5,808 bases of DNA from an uncultured Tissierellia bacterium (GTDB lineage: Bacteria > Bacillota > Clostridia > Tissierellales > Peptoniphilaceae). How positions within the stretch are numbered: position 1 is the stretch's first letter; every line of letters starts with the position of its first letter. The stretch is from the NCBI GenBank assembly GCA_902489375.1, contig CABTZP010000084.1, positions 1-5,808 on the forward strand, read 5' to 3'. Under the pieces are notes generated by a model. The model saw only the letters and a program-made list of their open reading frames with translations. It made no database searches and was not told the DNA's origin. The translations under genes and the position numbers were made by a program. Positions 5,593 through 5,808 of this stretch are shown here, piece after piece.

Positions 5593-5808
5593 ATGAACGA
5601 TCAGCGTATTTTTCTGGCTTCTGACTATATGGAGACTGGCCACCCCCTGATTCTGGAACGCTTCAAAGCACTTTACGATCAAAAATTTGAAGGATATGGC
5701 TTTGATCCCATAACGGAATCGGCTCCAGAAAAAATCCGAAAGGCCTGGGATGCGCCTCGGGCAGACGTCTACTTCATTTGCGGCGGGAGCCCAACCAAAA
5801 AAAAAAGA
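5593..5808 (+). CDS. Threonine aldolase-like PLP enzyme (beta-eliminating lyase family), 5' part only
   Basis: The first 72 codons are present; the gene runs off the right edge. The segment resembles the N-terminus of low-specificity L-threonine aldolases, which split threonine or allo-threonine into glycine and acetaldehyde using pyridoxal phosphate. Matching features are FLASDYMETGHPLILERF (7-24), GYGFDPITESAPEKIRK (34-50) and ADVYFICGG (57-65), corresponding to the family's SNDY..GAHP, GYG.D and ADV.FL.GGTQTN stretches. AAGGAG (5581-5586) lies six bases before the ATG. It follows the M20 gene by 68 bp on the same strand, so it is probably the fifth gene of the T-box operon. The PLP lysine lies outside the window. 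The final codons (SPTKKKR) break the expected GGTQTN motif, and the last ~20 bases should not be trusted. Confidence 0.8.
   Translation, partial: MNDQRIFLASDYMETGHPLILERFKALYDQKFEGYGFDPITESAPEKIRKAWDAPRADVYFICGGSPTKKKR

Overview
The window looks like chromosomal DNA of a low-to-moderate GC Gram-positive bacterium (Bacillota). The support is a T-box leader, strong AGGAGG-type ribosome-binding sites, a lipobox-bearing solute-binding lipoprotein and a secreted-type CAP protein with Lys-Pro-Val-Asp-Pro repeats. That repeat style suggests an anaerobic coccus of the Clostridia/Tissierellia type (Peptoniphilus- or Anaerococcus-like), but this placement is inference. All convincing genes lie on the + strand.

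Region 1 (1-1270): the 3' part of a large surface or secreted protein. It has six 18-bp tandem repeats, a three-heptad coiled coil, a CAP/SCP domain and a long charged Pro/Glu-rich tail. A near-perfect intrinsic terminator closes it. Region 2 (1271-1437): a degenerate spacer with a possible coding remnant. Region 3 (1438-1787): a sigma-A-type promoter followed by a complete T-box riboswitch. Stem I, specifier loop, K-turn, stem III, antiterminator and competing terminator can all be drawn. The best specifier reading is CGC (arginine), and the UGGC acceptor-binding bulge predicts a tRNA with discriminator base G.

Region 4 (1788-5808): a tightly packed operon under the T-box. It encodes a polar amino acid ABC permease, its ATPase, a solute-binding lipoprotein, an M20 amidohydrolase with a PM20D2/AbgB-like metal site, and the start of a threonine aldolase-like PLP enzyme cut by the window edge. 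Gaps are small: a 29-bp overlap, then 82, 21 and 68 bp. No convincing terminator lies inside.

Reading as a system: uncharged tRNA, probably tRNA-Arg, would turn on import of an amino acid or amino-acid derivative together with a cytoplasmic hydrolase. Two details point to a conjugated substrate rather than a plain free amino acid. The hydrolase resembles enzymes that cleave N-acyl or beta-aminoacyl amino acids, and the binding protein has Ser where the family usually has the Asp that grips the ligand alpha-amino group. This is a hypothesis. The last ~20 bases of the window look unreliable: an A10 run falls where a conserved family motif should continue.
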